Below, piece after piece: positions 46,913 to 56,486 of a DNA stretch of 64,000 nt (position 1 is its first letter; every line of letters begins with the position of its first letter). The stretch comes from Phycisphaerae bacterium (lineage in GTDB: Bacteria; Planctomycetota; Phycisphaerae; UBA1845): positions 1-64,000 of the forward strand of contig JAJVHU010000058.1 of the NCBI GenBank assembly GCA_022072505.1, given 5' to 3'. The translations under genes and the position numbers were made by a program. The notes beneath the pieces are model-generated. The model was not told where the DNA came from and ran no database searches. It saw only the letters and a list, made by a program, of their open reading frames with translations.

Positions 46913-49900
46913 ATGAGTATGTCGGATCAGAATCGCCCGCTGAAGTGGGGCATTGTGCTGTTCACGATGGTGTTCGGCGTGCTGCTTTGTTGGCCGCCGA
47001 AGGAGCGGTTGAAGCTGGGCATCGACCTGGCGGGCGGGACGAGCCTGCTTTATGAGATCGACACGACGGGTTTGAACGACTTCGAGGTCGCGGGGTTGTC
47101 GACGCGCGTGATGGAGATTCTGAAGGAGCGCGTGGATCCGAATCAGACGATGAACCTCGTCTGGCGTCCGGTGGGGAACACCCGCCTGGAGATCCAGATG
47201 CCGCTCCCCTCGCCCGAGGCACAGCTTCGCCGAGAGGTGAAGGAGGCGTCGTTCAAGGCGCTGCGCGAGCGGAACGTTCGGCGGTTTGAGATTGAATCGG
47301 CGTTGAGCGTGCCGCCGGACCAGGTCGACTCCGCGCTGTCCACGTTGACGCGCGGCGTCGGCGCGCGGACGCCGCTGTGGCCGGAGCTGCGGACCGCGGC
47401 GGACGCGCGCAAGGCCGCACCCGACGATTACGCGCTCCGCGAGGCGTACGAGGCGGTGCTGGAGCGCGTGCTGGCGACGAATCTGGACGAGGTCCGGCTG
47501 CGCGACATGCTGGAGTTGACGCTGGGGCGGAAGGAGGCGCGGGAGGCGGAACTGGCGAGCGTGATCCAGCAGCACCCGGGATATGAGGATCTGATCAAGG
47601 CCGCGGCGTCGGTCTACGACGCCTGGGCGTCGAAGAAGAGCGCGCTGGAGGATCCGTCGGACCTGAAGCGTCGCCTCAAGGGGGCGGGCGTTCTGGAGTT
47701 CCGGATCCTGGCGGACCGCGACGCGCAGAACCCGACGTTCATCGCCTCGCAGGATCCGAATCTCCGGGAGCGCATCGACGAATACACGGAGTCGTTGCAG
47801 AAGCGCGGTCCGCGTCTGCGCACCGGCGATCATTACCGCTGGGTTCCGATCAAGGATCTCGCGGATTTCATGGGACTGGACCGGCGCGGGGCGACGGAGA
47901 CCGAATTCGAGCAGCGGCGGAACCAGTACGGGCAGATCATCGAGCGCTACGCGGGGCAGTGGTACATCCTGGTCCACGAGGATCCGGAATACACGATGAT
48001 CCGCACCCCCGGTCGGGACTGGAAGCTGGAGGAGGCGTTTCCGAACCTGGACTCGCGCACCGGTCAGCACATCGTCAGCTTCCGCCTCAATCCGGTGGGC
48101 GGCGACTTTTTCTCCGAATTGACGGGGAACAACGTCGGCCGCGATCTGTGCGTGGTGCTGGACGGACAGGCGATGTCCTTCGCCAACATCAACGAGCGCA
48201 TCGGGCAGACCGGGCAGATTCAGGGGCGGTTCACCAGCGAGAAGGTCAACGAGCTTTGCCGCGTGCTTCAGGCCGGGGCGCTGCCGGGACGGTTGAAGGA
48301 GACGCCCCTGAGCGAGAAGACGGTGGGTCCGTCGTTGGGGGCGCACAACCTCGACATGGCGGAGAAGGCCTCGTTTTACGGTTTCATCGTCCTGCTGGTG
48401 CTGGTGGTGCTGTATTACGGGTTCACGGCCGGTCTGATCGCGGACCTGGCGCTGATCCTGAACCTGGTGTTGCTGCTGGCGTCGATGGCGTTCCTTCAGG
48501 CGACGTTCACGCTGCCGGGCATCGCCGGCGTGGCGTTGACGCTGGGGATGGCGATCGACGCGAACGTGCTGGTGTTCGAGCGCATCCGCGAAGAGCGCGA
48601 CCGGGGCGTGCCGATCAAGAAGGCGATCGCGCTCGGGTATCAGAAGGCGTTCTCGAGCATCATTGACGGCAACCTGACCACGATGATCACGTGCATCGTG
48701 CTGGGCTGGATGGGCAGCGAGGAGGTCAAGGGCTTCGCCATCACGCTCGGCATCGGGTTGGTCATCAGCTTGTACACCTCGCTCTTCGTGACGCGCCTGT
48801 TCTTCAACACCCTCGTGGGTCAGGGGTGGGTCAAGGATCTGCGGATGCGCCGCCTGCTGACGAAGCCGTCGGTGGACTGGATGAGCCGGCGCAAGGGGTT
48901 CTTCGCGTTTTCGGTCGTGGCATCCATCCTGGGCCTGGGTTCGTTCCTGTATCTGAGCGTTCAGAACCGGGACGCCTTGTACGACATTGAGTTTCTCGGC
49001 GGGTCCAGCGTCGAGGTCGAGTTCCTCGACAACGTTCCGGTGACGGACGAAGACGTTCGAAAGTGGATCAGTTCGTCGGAGCCGGGGGTCGCGTCGGTGG
49101 CGAACTGGCTGGCGCAGGCGGCGGACGATCTTGAGGAGACGACGGTGCGGGCCGGCGAGACGCCGCGGACGTTCATCGTCGAATCCGCGAGCGACCGCCT
49201 GAACGGCGAGCAGATCCGGGCTCTCCTGCATGCCCAGGTGTCGGATGCGTGCGACGACATCCGGGTGACGGGCCAGGCCGTCGTGCTGACGTTGAAGTCC
49301 GACGTGCCGCTGACGCTGGAGGACTTGACGCAGCGTCGGAAGGCGGCGGCGGACGTGATCCGGGGGCGTGCGGCGCCGAACCTGCGTGGGGCGCGCGTGC
49401 AGTTGTCGCAGGAGGTCAGCTCGGGCGGCGGCGAGGCCGTGACGCGCTACTACGAGATCGTGAGCGTCGAGACCGACCTTCAGTTCGTGCAGACGGCGAT
49501 CCTTGCGGTTCTGGGCGACAAGCTCAAGATCGAGGAAGTCGTCAGCTACCGGACGGTGAGCGACTCGACGTTGACGAATGCGCCTTACTTCATCGTTGAA
49601 GAGGAGGATCGCTACCTGTCGGACGTGATCGGCGGGGATTACGTCGGGGACGTCAGCCGCTTCAAGGGCGGCGTGGCGGTGCAGGTCGAGCAACTCGACC
49701 CGCCGCTGACGATCGACGAGTTCAAGCAGCGGCTCGACCGGGTCCAGTTGCAGGCGGAGTATCAGGCGACGGCGGGGCGCGAACGCGACGTGCGTCCGCT
49801 CGGCGCGTCAGCGGGTATGCGCAACGGCGTCCCCGCGTACGACCGGTTCGTCGTGCTGACGGCGGACGACGCCCTGCCTTACTCCGACGAGGACGCGGCG

Positions 49901-50701
49901 CTGTGGCGCGACGCGGTGGCGGCGCCCGAGTTGAAGCTGGTCGAAAGCGCGCTGGGCACGTCGCGCACGCTGCGCAAGGTCATTCAGTTCGCGCCGCAGG
50001 TGGCCGAGGCGGCGCGGCAGGACGCCGTCGCGGCGATCATCGTCGCGCTCGGGGCGATCCTCGCGTACATCTGGATCCGGTTCGGCGGACTGGATTACGG
50101 ACTGGCGGCGATCGTCGCGACGTTCCACGACGTGGCGTTCGTGCTCGGGGCGATCGCGTTCAGCCACGTCATCGGGGCGACGTCGATCGGGCAGGCGCTG
50201 GGCATCTTTCCGTTCAAGGTGGACCTGGCGATGATCGCGGCGCTGCTGACGATCATCGGATACAGTCTGAACGACACGGTCGTCGTCTTCGACCGCATCC
50301 GGGAGAACCGGGGGAAGGGGACGCTGAACGCGGGGCTGTTGAACACGGGGATCAACGAGACGTTGTCGAGGACGGTGCTGACGGGCGGGACGACGCTGGT
50401 GATGATCCTGTTCCTTTACACGATGGGCGGTCAGGGCATCCGCGGGTTCAACTACGCGTTCCTGATCGGCATCCTGATCGGCACTTACAGCTCGATCGCG
50501 GTGGCGTCGCCGCTGCTGTTCCGCCCCGACAAGCTCTTCATCGTGTCGAAGCTGATCGCGGGGACGCTGGCCGCGGCGCTGGTGCTGGCCAACGTGGATC
50601 ACCGGGCGACGCAACTGGTGCTGCTGGCGATTCTTGCGGCGGGCGTGGCGTACTGGATTCTCCGGGGCCGGTCGGAGTCGGGTCGCCTCGCGCCGGCGTG
50701 A
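46913..50701 (+). CDS. secDF: SecD-SecF fusion, protein translocase accessory subunits
   Basis: SecDF uses the proton gradient to pull exported proteins through SecYEG. The 1262-residue chain begins with a first helix (WGIVLFTMVFGVLLCW) and SecD motif GIDLAGGTSLLYEI. A long periplasmic P1 domain follows; it is enlarged here by a charged insert (about 100-260). The six-helix SecD bundle contains VALTLGMAIDANVLVFERIREE. From about 655, SecF begins (MSRRKGFFAFSVVASILGLG), with the periplasmic base domain and YSLNDTVVVFDRIRENRGKG. ATG codons at 46913 and 46919 are both possible starts. The fused arrangement is usual in planctomycetes and some firmicutes. Confidence 0.96.
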   Translation: MSMSDQNRPLKWGIVLFTMVFGVLLCWPPKERLKLGIDLAGGTSLLYEIDTTGLNDFEVAGLSTRVMEILKERVDPNQTMNLVWRPVGNTRLEIQMPLPSPEAQLRREVKEASFKALRERNVRRFEIESALSVPPDQVDSALSTLTRGVGARTPLWPELRTAADARKAAPDDYALREAYEAVLERVLATNLDEVRLRDMLELTLGRKEAREAELASVIQQHPGYEDLIKAAASVYDAWASKKSALEDPSDLKRRLKGAGVLEFRILADRDAQNPTFIASQDPNLRERIDEYTESLQKRGPRLRTGDHYRWVPIKDLADFMGLDRRGATETEFEQRRNQYGQIIERYAGQWYILVHEDPEYTMIRTPGRDWKLEEAFPNLDSRTGQHIVSFRLNPVGGDFFSELTGNNVGRDLCVVLDGQAMSFANINERIGQTGQIQGRFTSEKVNELCRVLQAGALPGRLKETPLSEKTVGPSLGAHNLDMAEKASFYGFIVLLVLVVLYYGFTAGLIADLALILNLVLLLASMAFLQATFTLPGIAGVALTLGMAIDANVLVFERIREERDRGVPIKKAIALGYQKAFSSIIDGNLTTMITCIVLGWMGSEEVKGFAITLGIGLVISLYTSLFVTRLFFNTLVGQGWVKDLRMRRLLTKPSVDWMSRRKGFFAFSVVASILGLGSFLYLSVQNRDALYDIEFLGGSSVEVEFLDNVPVTDEDVRKWISSSEPGVASVANWLAQAADDLEETTVRAGETPRTFIVESASDRLNGEQIRALLHAQVSDACDDIRVTGQAVVLTLKSDVPLTLEDLTQRRKAAADVIRGRAAPNLRGARVQLSQEVSSGGGEAVTRYYEIVSVETDLQFVQTAILAVLGDKLKIEEVVSYRTVSDSTLTNAPYFIVEEEDRYLSDVIGGDYVGDVSRFKGGVAVQVEQLDPPLTIDEFKQRLDRVQLQAEYQATAGRERDVRPLGASAGMRNGVPAYDRFVVLTADDALPYSDEDAALWRDAVAAPELKLVESALGTSRTLRKVIQFAPQVAEAARQDAVAAIIVALGAILAYIWIRFGGLDYGLAAIVATFHDVAFVLGAIAFSHVIGATSIGQALGIFPFKVDLAMIAALLTIIGYSLNDTVVVFDRIRENRGKGTLNAGLLNTGINETLSRTVLTGGTTLVMILFLYTMGGQGIRGFNYAFLIGILIGTYSSIAVASPLLFRPDKLFIVSKLIAGTLAAALVLANVDHRATQLVLLAILAAGVAYWILRGRSESGRLAPA

Positions 50702-50850
50702 GCGGCGAACGTGCTTGCGGCGCGTCGTTGCGTTTTCTGATCCGAAGAAGGAGCGGATGCCGCGGTCCGGGCGCCTGGCCCGGATCGCGGGTTTGCGCGC
50801 CGGGCGCCCGGTTTGATGCTTCGCGCTCCGGACGGTAAAGGTCCGAACCG

Positions 50851-52656
50851 ATGCCCGTCACCGTCAAAGTCAGAACGTCAGCCCGCTCCGGACCGGGGAC
50901 CGCGCATCCGACGCGAGAGCGCGCGGGTTCGAAGTCACACGATCCCGGATCGGATGAACCGTCCGTCGAACCGCTGCCGAAGCTGGGCGCGGAGGTTGCG
51001 TCGCGATGGGCGCTTCTGACGTTGTTCGTCGTCTCGGCGGGTCTGCGCAGTCTGATCCACCCGGCGGTCTCGGCGTGGCCGGTTTCGTTCGTGTGCCTTG
51101 CGCCGTGGATCGTCGGGGCGGGGCTGTCTCGTCATCCCGGTCGCGTCTACGCGTTCACCTTTCTCGCGTCGTCCGCGTTCTACCTTGTGAACATGTCGTG
51201 GCTGAAGCAGGCCGCCGGACCGTGGTACGCGGCGCTGGCGATCTACATGACGTTGTTCGAGGTGCTGGCGGCGTGTCCGCTGCGCCACCTGATGCGCCGG
51301 CGGGCGGTTCCCCTGGCGATCGTGTTCCCCGTGTTGTGGACCGGGCTGGAGTTTCTGCGGGGGATCCTGTTTTCCGGGTTTCCCTGGTTCATGCTCGCCC
51401 ACAGCCAGTACCGCGTGCTGACGCTGATTCAGACGGCCGATCTGGTCGGCGCTTACGGCGCGACGTTCGTGACGGCGGCGGTCAACGGCGCGGTCGCGGA
51501 TCTGGCGTTGGCGCGGCTGGGGCGGGGGTCCGCGACGGCGGCGGGGCCGCGCGCGCGTCTTGCGCGGATCGGCGCGATGACGGCGGGTGCTTTGCTCCTG
51601 TTCAGCATCGTTTACGGGCAGGTCCGGTTGCGCACCAGCCGCCTCCTTGAAGGTCCGCTGGCGGCGACGATCCAGGGGGACTACCTGAACGTCGTGACGG
51701 GAGACGAGGCGTCGGCGCGGCAGAAGTTCGCCCGCTACCGCGAGTTGATGACCGCCGCCGCCGCGCATCGCGCGGACCTTTATCTGCTGCCGGAGTCGAC
51801 CTGGGGGATGATCCTGTCGCCCACGCATCCCCGCCCCTCGGATTATGAATACGTTGAGGAGTTCAGTCGTCGGACTCGCGGCGTGGTGGTGATGGGGGCG
51901 GCGACGGTCGAGTTCCGGCCGTATGACCTCGTGGCGCCGGAGCGCGTTTACAATTCCGCTTACGTGTTTCACCCCGACGGCGGCGAGCCCGGGCGCTACG
52001 ACAAGCGGCACCTCGTCTACTTCGGCGAGATCGTGCCCTTCCGGTTCGGGCGGCTCCGTCCGGTTTACTTCTGGCTGAACGCGCTCGTGCCCTTCAGCGG
52101 ACCGAACAACGTCGAGTTCTCGACGTTCCCCGGCGAGTCGTTCCGGACGTTCACGATGCAGGCGGCCTCGCAGGACGGGCGGGCGTGGCGTTTCGGCATC
52201 CCGATCTGCTACGAGGACGTGATGCCCTACATCAGCCGGGAGTTCGCCGCCGACCCGGACCGCCGCAAGCGCGTTGATTTTCTGCTGAACATCAGCAACG
52301 ACGGCTGGTTCGGGCGCGGCACGCAGCAGGAGCAGCACCTTTCGACGTGCGTTTTCCGCGCGGTGGAGAACCGGCTGGGCATCGTGCGGTCGGTCAACAC
52401 CGGGGTGAGTTGTTTCATCGATCCGACGGGGCGGATTCATGACCGAGTCAATCCGAAGGGACCGCCGCCGGGGGCGGACAACTCCGGTTTTTCCGTGGCC
52501 CGGGTCATGACCGACGACCGATTAACGTGGTACAGCGTCCACGGCGACGATTTCGGGTGGGCTTGCCTGCTGGCGGCGGCGGCGTTCTGCCTCGACTACG
52601 TCTTCGCCCGCGCGCGGGGACGGGGTTCGTCCGTGGCGCAGGAGAACACGGCGTGA
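50851..52656 (+). CDS. lnt: Apolipoprotein N-acyltransferase
   Basis: Lnt adds the third acyl chain to lipoproteins in the inner membrane. The 601-residue protein has an extra basic leader of about 50 residues, several membrane helices (about 50-260, with FPVLWTGLEFLRGILFSGFPWF), a nitrilase-type periplasmic domain and a last helix (ACLLAAAAFCLDYVF). The catalytic triad is intact: E315 in LLPESTWG, K385 in GRYDKRHLVYFGE (E393 also present) and C453 in PICYEDVMPYI. It follows secDF by 150 bases and overlaps the lipoprotein gene downstream (GTGA), a fitting neighbour since that product is a predicted Lnt substrate. Confidence 0.94.
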   Translation: MPVTVKVRTSARSGPGTAHPTRERAGSKSHDPGSDEPSVEPLPKLGAEVASRWALLTLFVVSAGLRSLIHPAVSAWPVSFVCLAPWIVGAGLSRHPGRVYAFTFLASSAFYLVNMSWLKQAAGPWYAALAIYMTLFEVLAACPLRHLMRRRAVPLAIVFPVLWTGLEFLRGILFSGFPWFMLAHSQYRVLTLIQTADLVGAYGATFVTAAVNGAVADLALARLGRGSATAAGPRARLARIGAMTAGALLLFSIVYGQVRLRTSRLLEGPLAATIQGDYLNVVTGDEASARQKFARYRELMTAAAAHRADLYLLPESTWGMILSPTHPRPSDYEYVEEFSRRTRGVVVMGAATVEFRPYDLVAPERVYNSAYVFHPDGGEPGRYDKRHLVYFGEIVPFRFGRLRPVYFWLNALVPFSGPNNVEFSTFPGESFRTFTMQAASQDGRAWRFGIPICYEDVMPYISREFAADPDRRKRVDFLLNISNDGWFGRGTQQEQHLSTCVFRAVENRLGIVRSVNTGVSCFIDPTGRIHDRVNPKGPPPGADNSGFSVARVMTDDRLTWYSVHGDDFGWACLLAAAAFCLDYVFARARGRGSSVAQENTA

Positions 52657-53783
52657 AGACAGACGCACGGGGTGAGCGGGTTCCGCTGAACCGACGGGCG
52701 GCGGACGGTGCGAGGGGGTGCGGGTGGATGCGGCTTGCGCTGCTGCTGGCGGCGGCGGGCGCCGGGTGCGCTGCGCCTGGGCCGGCGGATCCGTATCCGG
52801 CGACGTTGTCCGGTCGTGGGGGAGCCGCGACTTCCCCGGATCTTGCGCGGGAGTGCCTGCGGCGGGCGGTCGTATACCCGGACAATCCTGTCGTGCGCGC
52901 GGCGGCGGTGGAGGCGATGGCGGCGGCGGACGATGAGACGTTGCGCCCCCGGATCCGCCTGGCGCTTCTCGATGAGCATCCTGGGGTGCGCTTTGCGGCG
53001 TGCGCGGCGGTCGGTGATCTGAGGGACGAATCCGCCGACGCCGCCGTGCGAAAGCTGCTGGACGACCCGGACGCGAGCGTGCGGGCCGCGGCGTTGTACG
53101 CAAGGCACGGGCTGGGGCATCGGGAACGCTCCGGCGAACTGGTTGACCTGCTTCTGACGCATTCGGATTCGCTCGTCCGGTGCAACGCGGCGATGCTGCT
53201 GGGGCGGCTGGGCGAATCGAGCGCCGTGCCGCCGCTGGCGCGAGCGATGCGCGACAAGGATCCGCGGGTGCAGGACTTCGCGCTCGAGGCGCTCGCGGCG
53301 CTGGGCGTTGAAGAGGCGCGATCGCAGCTTCATTACATGTCTCACAGCGGGATCGGGTCGCAGGAAGCGTTCGCGGTCGGGGCGCTGGGGGCGGCGCGGA
53401 ATCCGGCGGACGCCGAACTGCTGAAGGAAAAGCTCGGAAACGCAGCGCATCTGGAGACGCGGCTGGCGGCGGCGCGGGCGCTCGGGCGCCTGGAGAATCG
53501 CGACGGGCTGGATATCTCGCTGAAGGGTTTGAGCTTCAACCGTCCGCGGCGGGAGGAATCCGACGATGCGCCGGAGGCGCAGCGCGTGCGCATCCGCTTG
53601 ATGGCGGCGGCGGCGCTGGGCGACATCGGCGATCCGGCGGCGCTGCCCGCGCTCGTCCGGATCCTGGAGCGCGACGAGGATCCGCGTCTTCAGGTGGCGG
53701 CCGCGGGCGCGATCCTGAAGATTTCCCGCGAAGCGCCCGCTCCGTTTTCGTCGCCGCCGCCGACTCCGCTTACGAAACCGTAG
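52653..53783 (+). CDS. HEAT-repeat lipoprotein
   Basis: From the GTG that overlaps the lnt stop, the protein has 376 residues. MRLALLLAAAGAGC (about 26-39) is a lipoprotein signal with an AGAGC lipobox, so an alternative start at the ATG 52728 would also be functional. The mature part is HEAT repeats: NPVVRAAAVEAMAAADDETL, PGVRFAACAAVGDLRDES, ASVRAAALYARHGLG, SLVRCNAAMLLGRLGESS, PRVQDFALEALAALG, and a last set near the end. It should be a membrane-tethered scaffold in the periplasm. Its partner is unknown. Confidence 0.88.
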   Translation: MKTDARGERVPLNRRAADGARGCGWMRLALLLAAAGAGCAAPGPADPYPATLSGRGGAATSPDLARECLRRAVVYPDNPVVRAAAVEAMAAADDETLRPRIRLALLDEHPGVRFAACAAVGDLRDESADAAVRKLLDDPDASVRAAALYARHGLGHRERSGELVDLLLTHSDSLVRCNAAMLLGRLGESSAVPPLARAMRDKDPRVQDFALEALAALGVEEARSQLHYMSHSGIGSQEAFAVGALGAARNPADAELLKEKLGNAAHLETRLAAARALGRLENRDGLDISLKGLSFNRPRREESDDAPEAQRVRIRLMAAAALGDIGDPAALPALVRILERDEDPRLQVAAAGAILKISREAPAPFSSPPPTPLTKP

Positions 53784-53808
53784 CCCTGTTGCACGCGGAA
53801 TCGTATGA

Positions 53809-53888
53809 CACGTTGTTTCAAAACTCGCTTGAAAGGCCCGAAAGGCGCGCTTCCTTCCGGGCGCGGCTCGGTTTTGAAACCGCGTTTA
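53809..53888. repeat. Inverted-repeat element, copy D, with an extra core copy
   Basis: The left end ACGTTGTTTCAAAACTC matches the reverse complement of the right end ACGCGGTTTCAAAACCG. The core lies on the minus strand at about 53850-53869, and a further partial core (GAGCCGCGCCCGGGAG) follows at 53905-53920. The element separates the HEAT lipoprotein from mreD and may break up what was once one operon. Confidence 0.7.
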
Positions 53889-54019
53889 CGTCGGCTGCCC
53901 GTCCGAGCCGCGCCCGGGAGAAAGCGGGCCTCTCATGTTGATCGAGCGGGGTTTCGGACGGCGTGTACGACCTTCCCGGCGCGGCACGAAGGTAGGGAGT
54001 CCAACGGAGCCGGAAGTCG

Positions 54020-54544
54020 ATGCGGGCGTGGGTGCTGATTTTGCTGGCGGCGATCGCGGTAACGCTTCAGGGTGTCGTTGCGCCGCGGCTTCAGTGGGGG
54101 GCGGCGCGGCCGGACTTTCCCCTCATGCTTGCGGCGTTTCTGTCGCTTCACGCGAGCCGCCCGGTGCGTCTTTGCGGCGGGTGGATCGTTGGGCTTGCCC
54201 TGGATGTCGCGAGCATCGAGCCGGTCGGGGTGTTCACGGTCAGCTACGGCTTGGCGGGGCTGGCGCTGGCGGTCGTGCGGGATCGGGTGTTCATCTATCA
54301 CGTGGCGGTGCAGATCGGGCTTGTGATCGTGGCGGGCGTGATTCTGTCCGCGGCGCTTCTGCTTTATCGAGGATTCGCGTGGCCGGGGACGCTGGGCGGT
54401 TTCACGGCGGAATTCCGGGCGGCGACGACGTCCACCTTGTACACGGCGTGCGCTGCGCCGCTGGTGTTTTACCCGCTGCTGTGGGGCGCCAAGGGGCTCG
54501 GCATCCCTCCCCCGGGCTACCGCGCGCGCCGAGGCGCGCCGTGA
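54020..54544 (+). CDS. mreD: MreD-like rod-shape protein
   Basis: The 174-residue protein has about five membrane helices: MRAWVLILLAAIAVTLQGVV, then ARPDFPLMLAAFLSLHASRP, GGWIVGLALDVASIEPVGVF, a run of helices, and TLYTACAAPLVFYPLLWGAK. The RPDFPLMLAAFLSL and GWIVGLALDV segments match MreD. MreD normally sits between mreC and mrdA in a cell-wall elongation operon, but neither is here. Confidence 0.8.
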   Translation: MRAWVLILLAAIAVTLQGVVAPRLQWGAARPDFPLMLAAFLSLHASRPVRLCGGWIVGLALDVASIEPVGVFTVSYGLAGLALAVVRDRVFIYHVAVQIGLVIVAGVILSAALLLYRGFAWPGTLGGFTAEFRAATTSTLYTACAAPLVFYPLLWGAKGLGIPPPGYRARRGAP

Positions 54545-54920
54545 ACGACGGGCCGGGGGCGCGGCGACGAAGCGTGAACCGCGGATGCCGGTGGGCCGTC
54601 GCGTCGAACGACGGCGGAGCGGGTGCGAGGTCCGGCGTAAGTCCCAGAAAGAGCGGAGGCAGGTCTTGGCGTCTGACGCGGGGCTCGATTTCGGGTGAAT
54701 CCGGGACGCCTGGGGCTTGCTGGCACGCATATTGCTCCTGTCGCCAAGGGGATCGGATCCGTCGGAGTGCGCGCCCGGACGCGGACGTCTGTCGCCCAGG
54801 AGCGACCGGCTAACGTCCGCGTATTCGTCGTCGGGAGTGTCCTGTATTGCGGAGGAACGGTGCGCCGGGCCGTCTGGATTCTTGCGGAGCGGCGGCGGGA
54901 TCGGTTTCGGGAGACTTCGG
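54545..54920. other. Intergenic stretch between mreD and the DHOD-like gene
   Basis: No gene is supported. A GTG overlaps the mreD stop and opens an Arg/Ser/Gly-rich frame of about 90 codons to 54813 that resembles no protein I know. The leader GGGAGACTTCGG before the ATG at 54921 belongs to the next gene. Confidence 0.4.
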
Positions 54921-55925
54921 ATGGATCTTACGACGAATTACATGGGTTTTCACCTTCCCAGCCCGTTTATCGCCGGGGCGGGTCCGCTTTCAGACACGGT
55001 GACGGGGGCGCGGAGGCTGGAGGATGCGGGGGCAGCGATGATCGTGCTGCGGTCTTTGTTCGAGGAGCAGATCACCGCCGAGAGCCTGGCGACGCATCAG
55101 GCGCTTCACGAAGCCGCGCACTCCTTCGGCGAGGCCGCGACGTATCTGCCCGAGCCGTCGGAGTTCGCGGTCGGACCGCAGGAGTACCTGGCGCATCTTC
55201 AGCGCGTGCGCGAGGCGGTGGACGTGCCGGTGCTGGCGTCGCTGAACGGGACGACGCCGGGAGGTTGGCTGGAGTACGCGCGGCTGGCGGAGCAGGCGGG
55301 GGCGGACGGCATCGAGCTGAATCTTTACGTGCTGAACACCGAACCGGCGTTCGAGGGGCAGCTCATCGAGGCGCGGCTTGAGTCGGTGATCCGGTCGGTG
55401 TCGCAGGCGGTGCATCTTCCGGTGGCGGTGAAGCTGTCGCCGTTTTTCACGTCGCTGGCGAATTTCGCGTCGCGGGCGGCGTCGGCGGGGGCGGACGCGC
55501 TGGTGTTGTACAACCGGTACTTCGCGGCGGACGTTGACCTGGAGCTGCTGGACGCGGTGACGCATCTGCATCTTTCCACGTCGGCGGACCTGCTGCCGCG
55601 GTTGCGTTGGCTGGCGATCCTGTTTGATCGCGTCGAGGCGTCGCTGGCGGTGACCGGAGGCGTGCATACCGCGGTGGACGCGGTGAAGGCGATGATGTGC
55701 GGAGCGTCGGCGGTGCAGACGACGTCGGCGCTGCTGCTGCACGGACCGGAGCACCTGCGGCGTTTGCGGACGGATCTGGCGGCGTGGCTGGAGGAGAACG
55801 AATACGCGAACGTTCGGCAGCTTGTCGGGAGCCTGAGTCTTTCGCGGTGTCCGAATCCGCAGGTGTATGAGCGGGCGAATTACATGCATCTGCTTCAGAC
55901 GTGGCAGGGCGTCAGCGCGGGGTGA
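54921..55925 (+). CDS. Dihydroorotate dehydrogenase-like flavoprotein
   Basis: This 334-residue TIM-barrel FMN protein is of the class 1 PyrD superfamily. Segments: MDLTTNYMGFHLPSPFIAGA, VPVLASLNGTTPGGWLEYA, GADGIELNLYVLNTEP, LPVAVKLSPFFTSLANFA, ADALVLYNRYFAADVD and VTGGVHTAVDAVKAMMCGAS. Relatives of this branch are often found near pyruvate:ferredoxin oxidoreductase genes rather than in pyrimidine operons, so a role other than UMP synthesis is likely. No pyrimidine genes are in the window. A longer upstream frame is rejected in favour of the ATG at 54921, which matches the family start. Confidence 0.88.
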   Translation: MDLTTNYMGFHLPSPFIAGAGPLSDTVTGARRLEDAGAAMIVLRSLFEEQITAESLATHQALHEAAHSFGEAATYLPEPSEFAVGPQEYLAHLQRVREAVDVPVLASLNGTTPGGWLEYARLAEQAGADGIELNLYVLNTEPAFEGQLIEARLESVIRSVSQAVHLPVAVKLSPFFTSLANFASRAASAGADALVLYNRYFAADVDLELLDAVTHLHLSTSADLLPRLRWLAILFDRVEASLAVTGGVHTAVDAVKAMMCGASAVQTTSALLLHGPEHLRRLRTDLAAWLEENEYANVRQLVGSLSLSRCPNPQVYERANYMHLLQTWQGVSAG

Positions 55926-56486
55926 GGGCTGCGGCGCGACCTGGCGTTGGCGCGCCAATGTGAACAGACGGGCGCGGGGGAGGGCGTCAGCGAGGCGGTA
56001 AAGACGGAACCGGAGTCATCAACGGATTCGCAGGCTCGACGTGTTGGATGTTCGGTCGTTGTGACGTGCGATCCTGTCCGGGAGGGACGGGGGATTGGCG
56101 GGCGGTGGTTTCCCTTTGCTCCCGAACTTCTGTCGTCCCTCCGGGACTTCGTTTCCGTCGCGCGGGCTTTCCCAGCACTGGCGTGCTGGGCTGTTTTCCA
56201 ACGCCCCTACCGGGCTGAGACTCTCGGAGGGTCCTCGGGAGTAACGACCCTCGGATAATCCTCGGGGGCTGAGATCCTCGGGGGATGCTCCGGGCACATG
56301 ACGGTCGATGCCGCGGCGAGGCGGCGTCCCTCGCAGCGATGTTTCCGCATGATCGTAAGCTCGTACGAACTCCACGCCCGGCAACCGTCGTCACGGGGAG
56401 ATTCAGGAGGTCCGAACCTCTGCGCGGTCTGAAGTCGGCGGTTCGGCGGTTGCCTGAAGCGCGATGCGCGGGTTAGGCTGCCCTGC
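55926..56486. repeat. Repeat tract with a third copy of the 280-bp module
   Basis: About 56010-56410 carries a diverged copy of the module at 29802-30081. TTCCCAGCACTGGCGTGCTG (56170-56189) and CGCCCCTACCGGGCTGAGAC are shared, followed by several CCTCGG-rich units; the right end GGGGAGATTCAGGAGG (56395-56410) matches 30069-30084. The fragment GTCCGGGAGGGACGGGGGAT also recalls the stem of the hemL-end element. No gene is present. Confidence 0.7.

Noticed and set aside
46904..49693. 929-codon open frame antisense to secDF
   Set aside because: It is His/Arg/Gln-rich with no domain, which is typical of the antisense frame of a GC-rich gene. SecDF on the other strand is certain.
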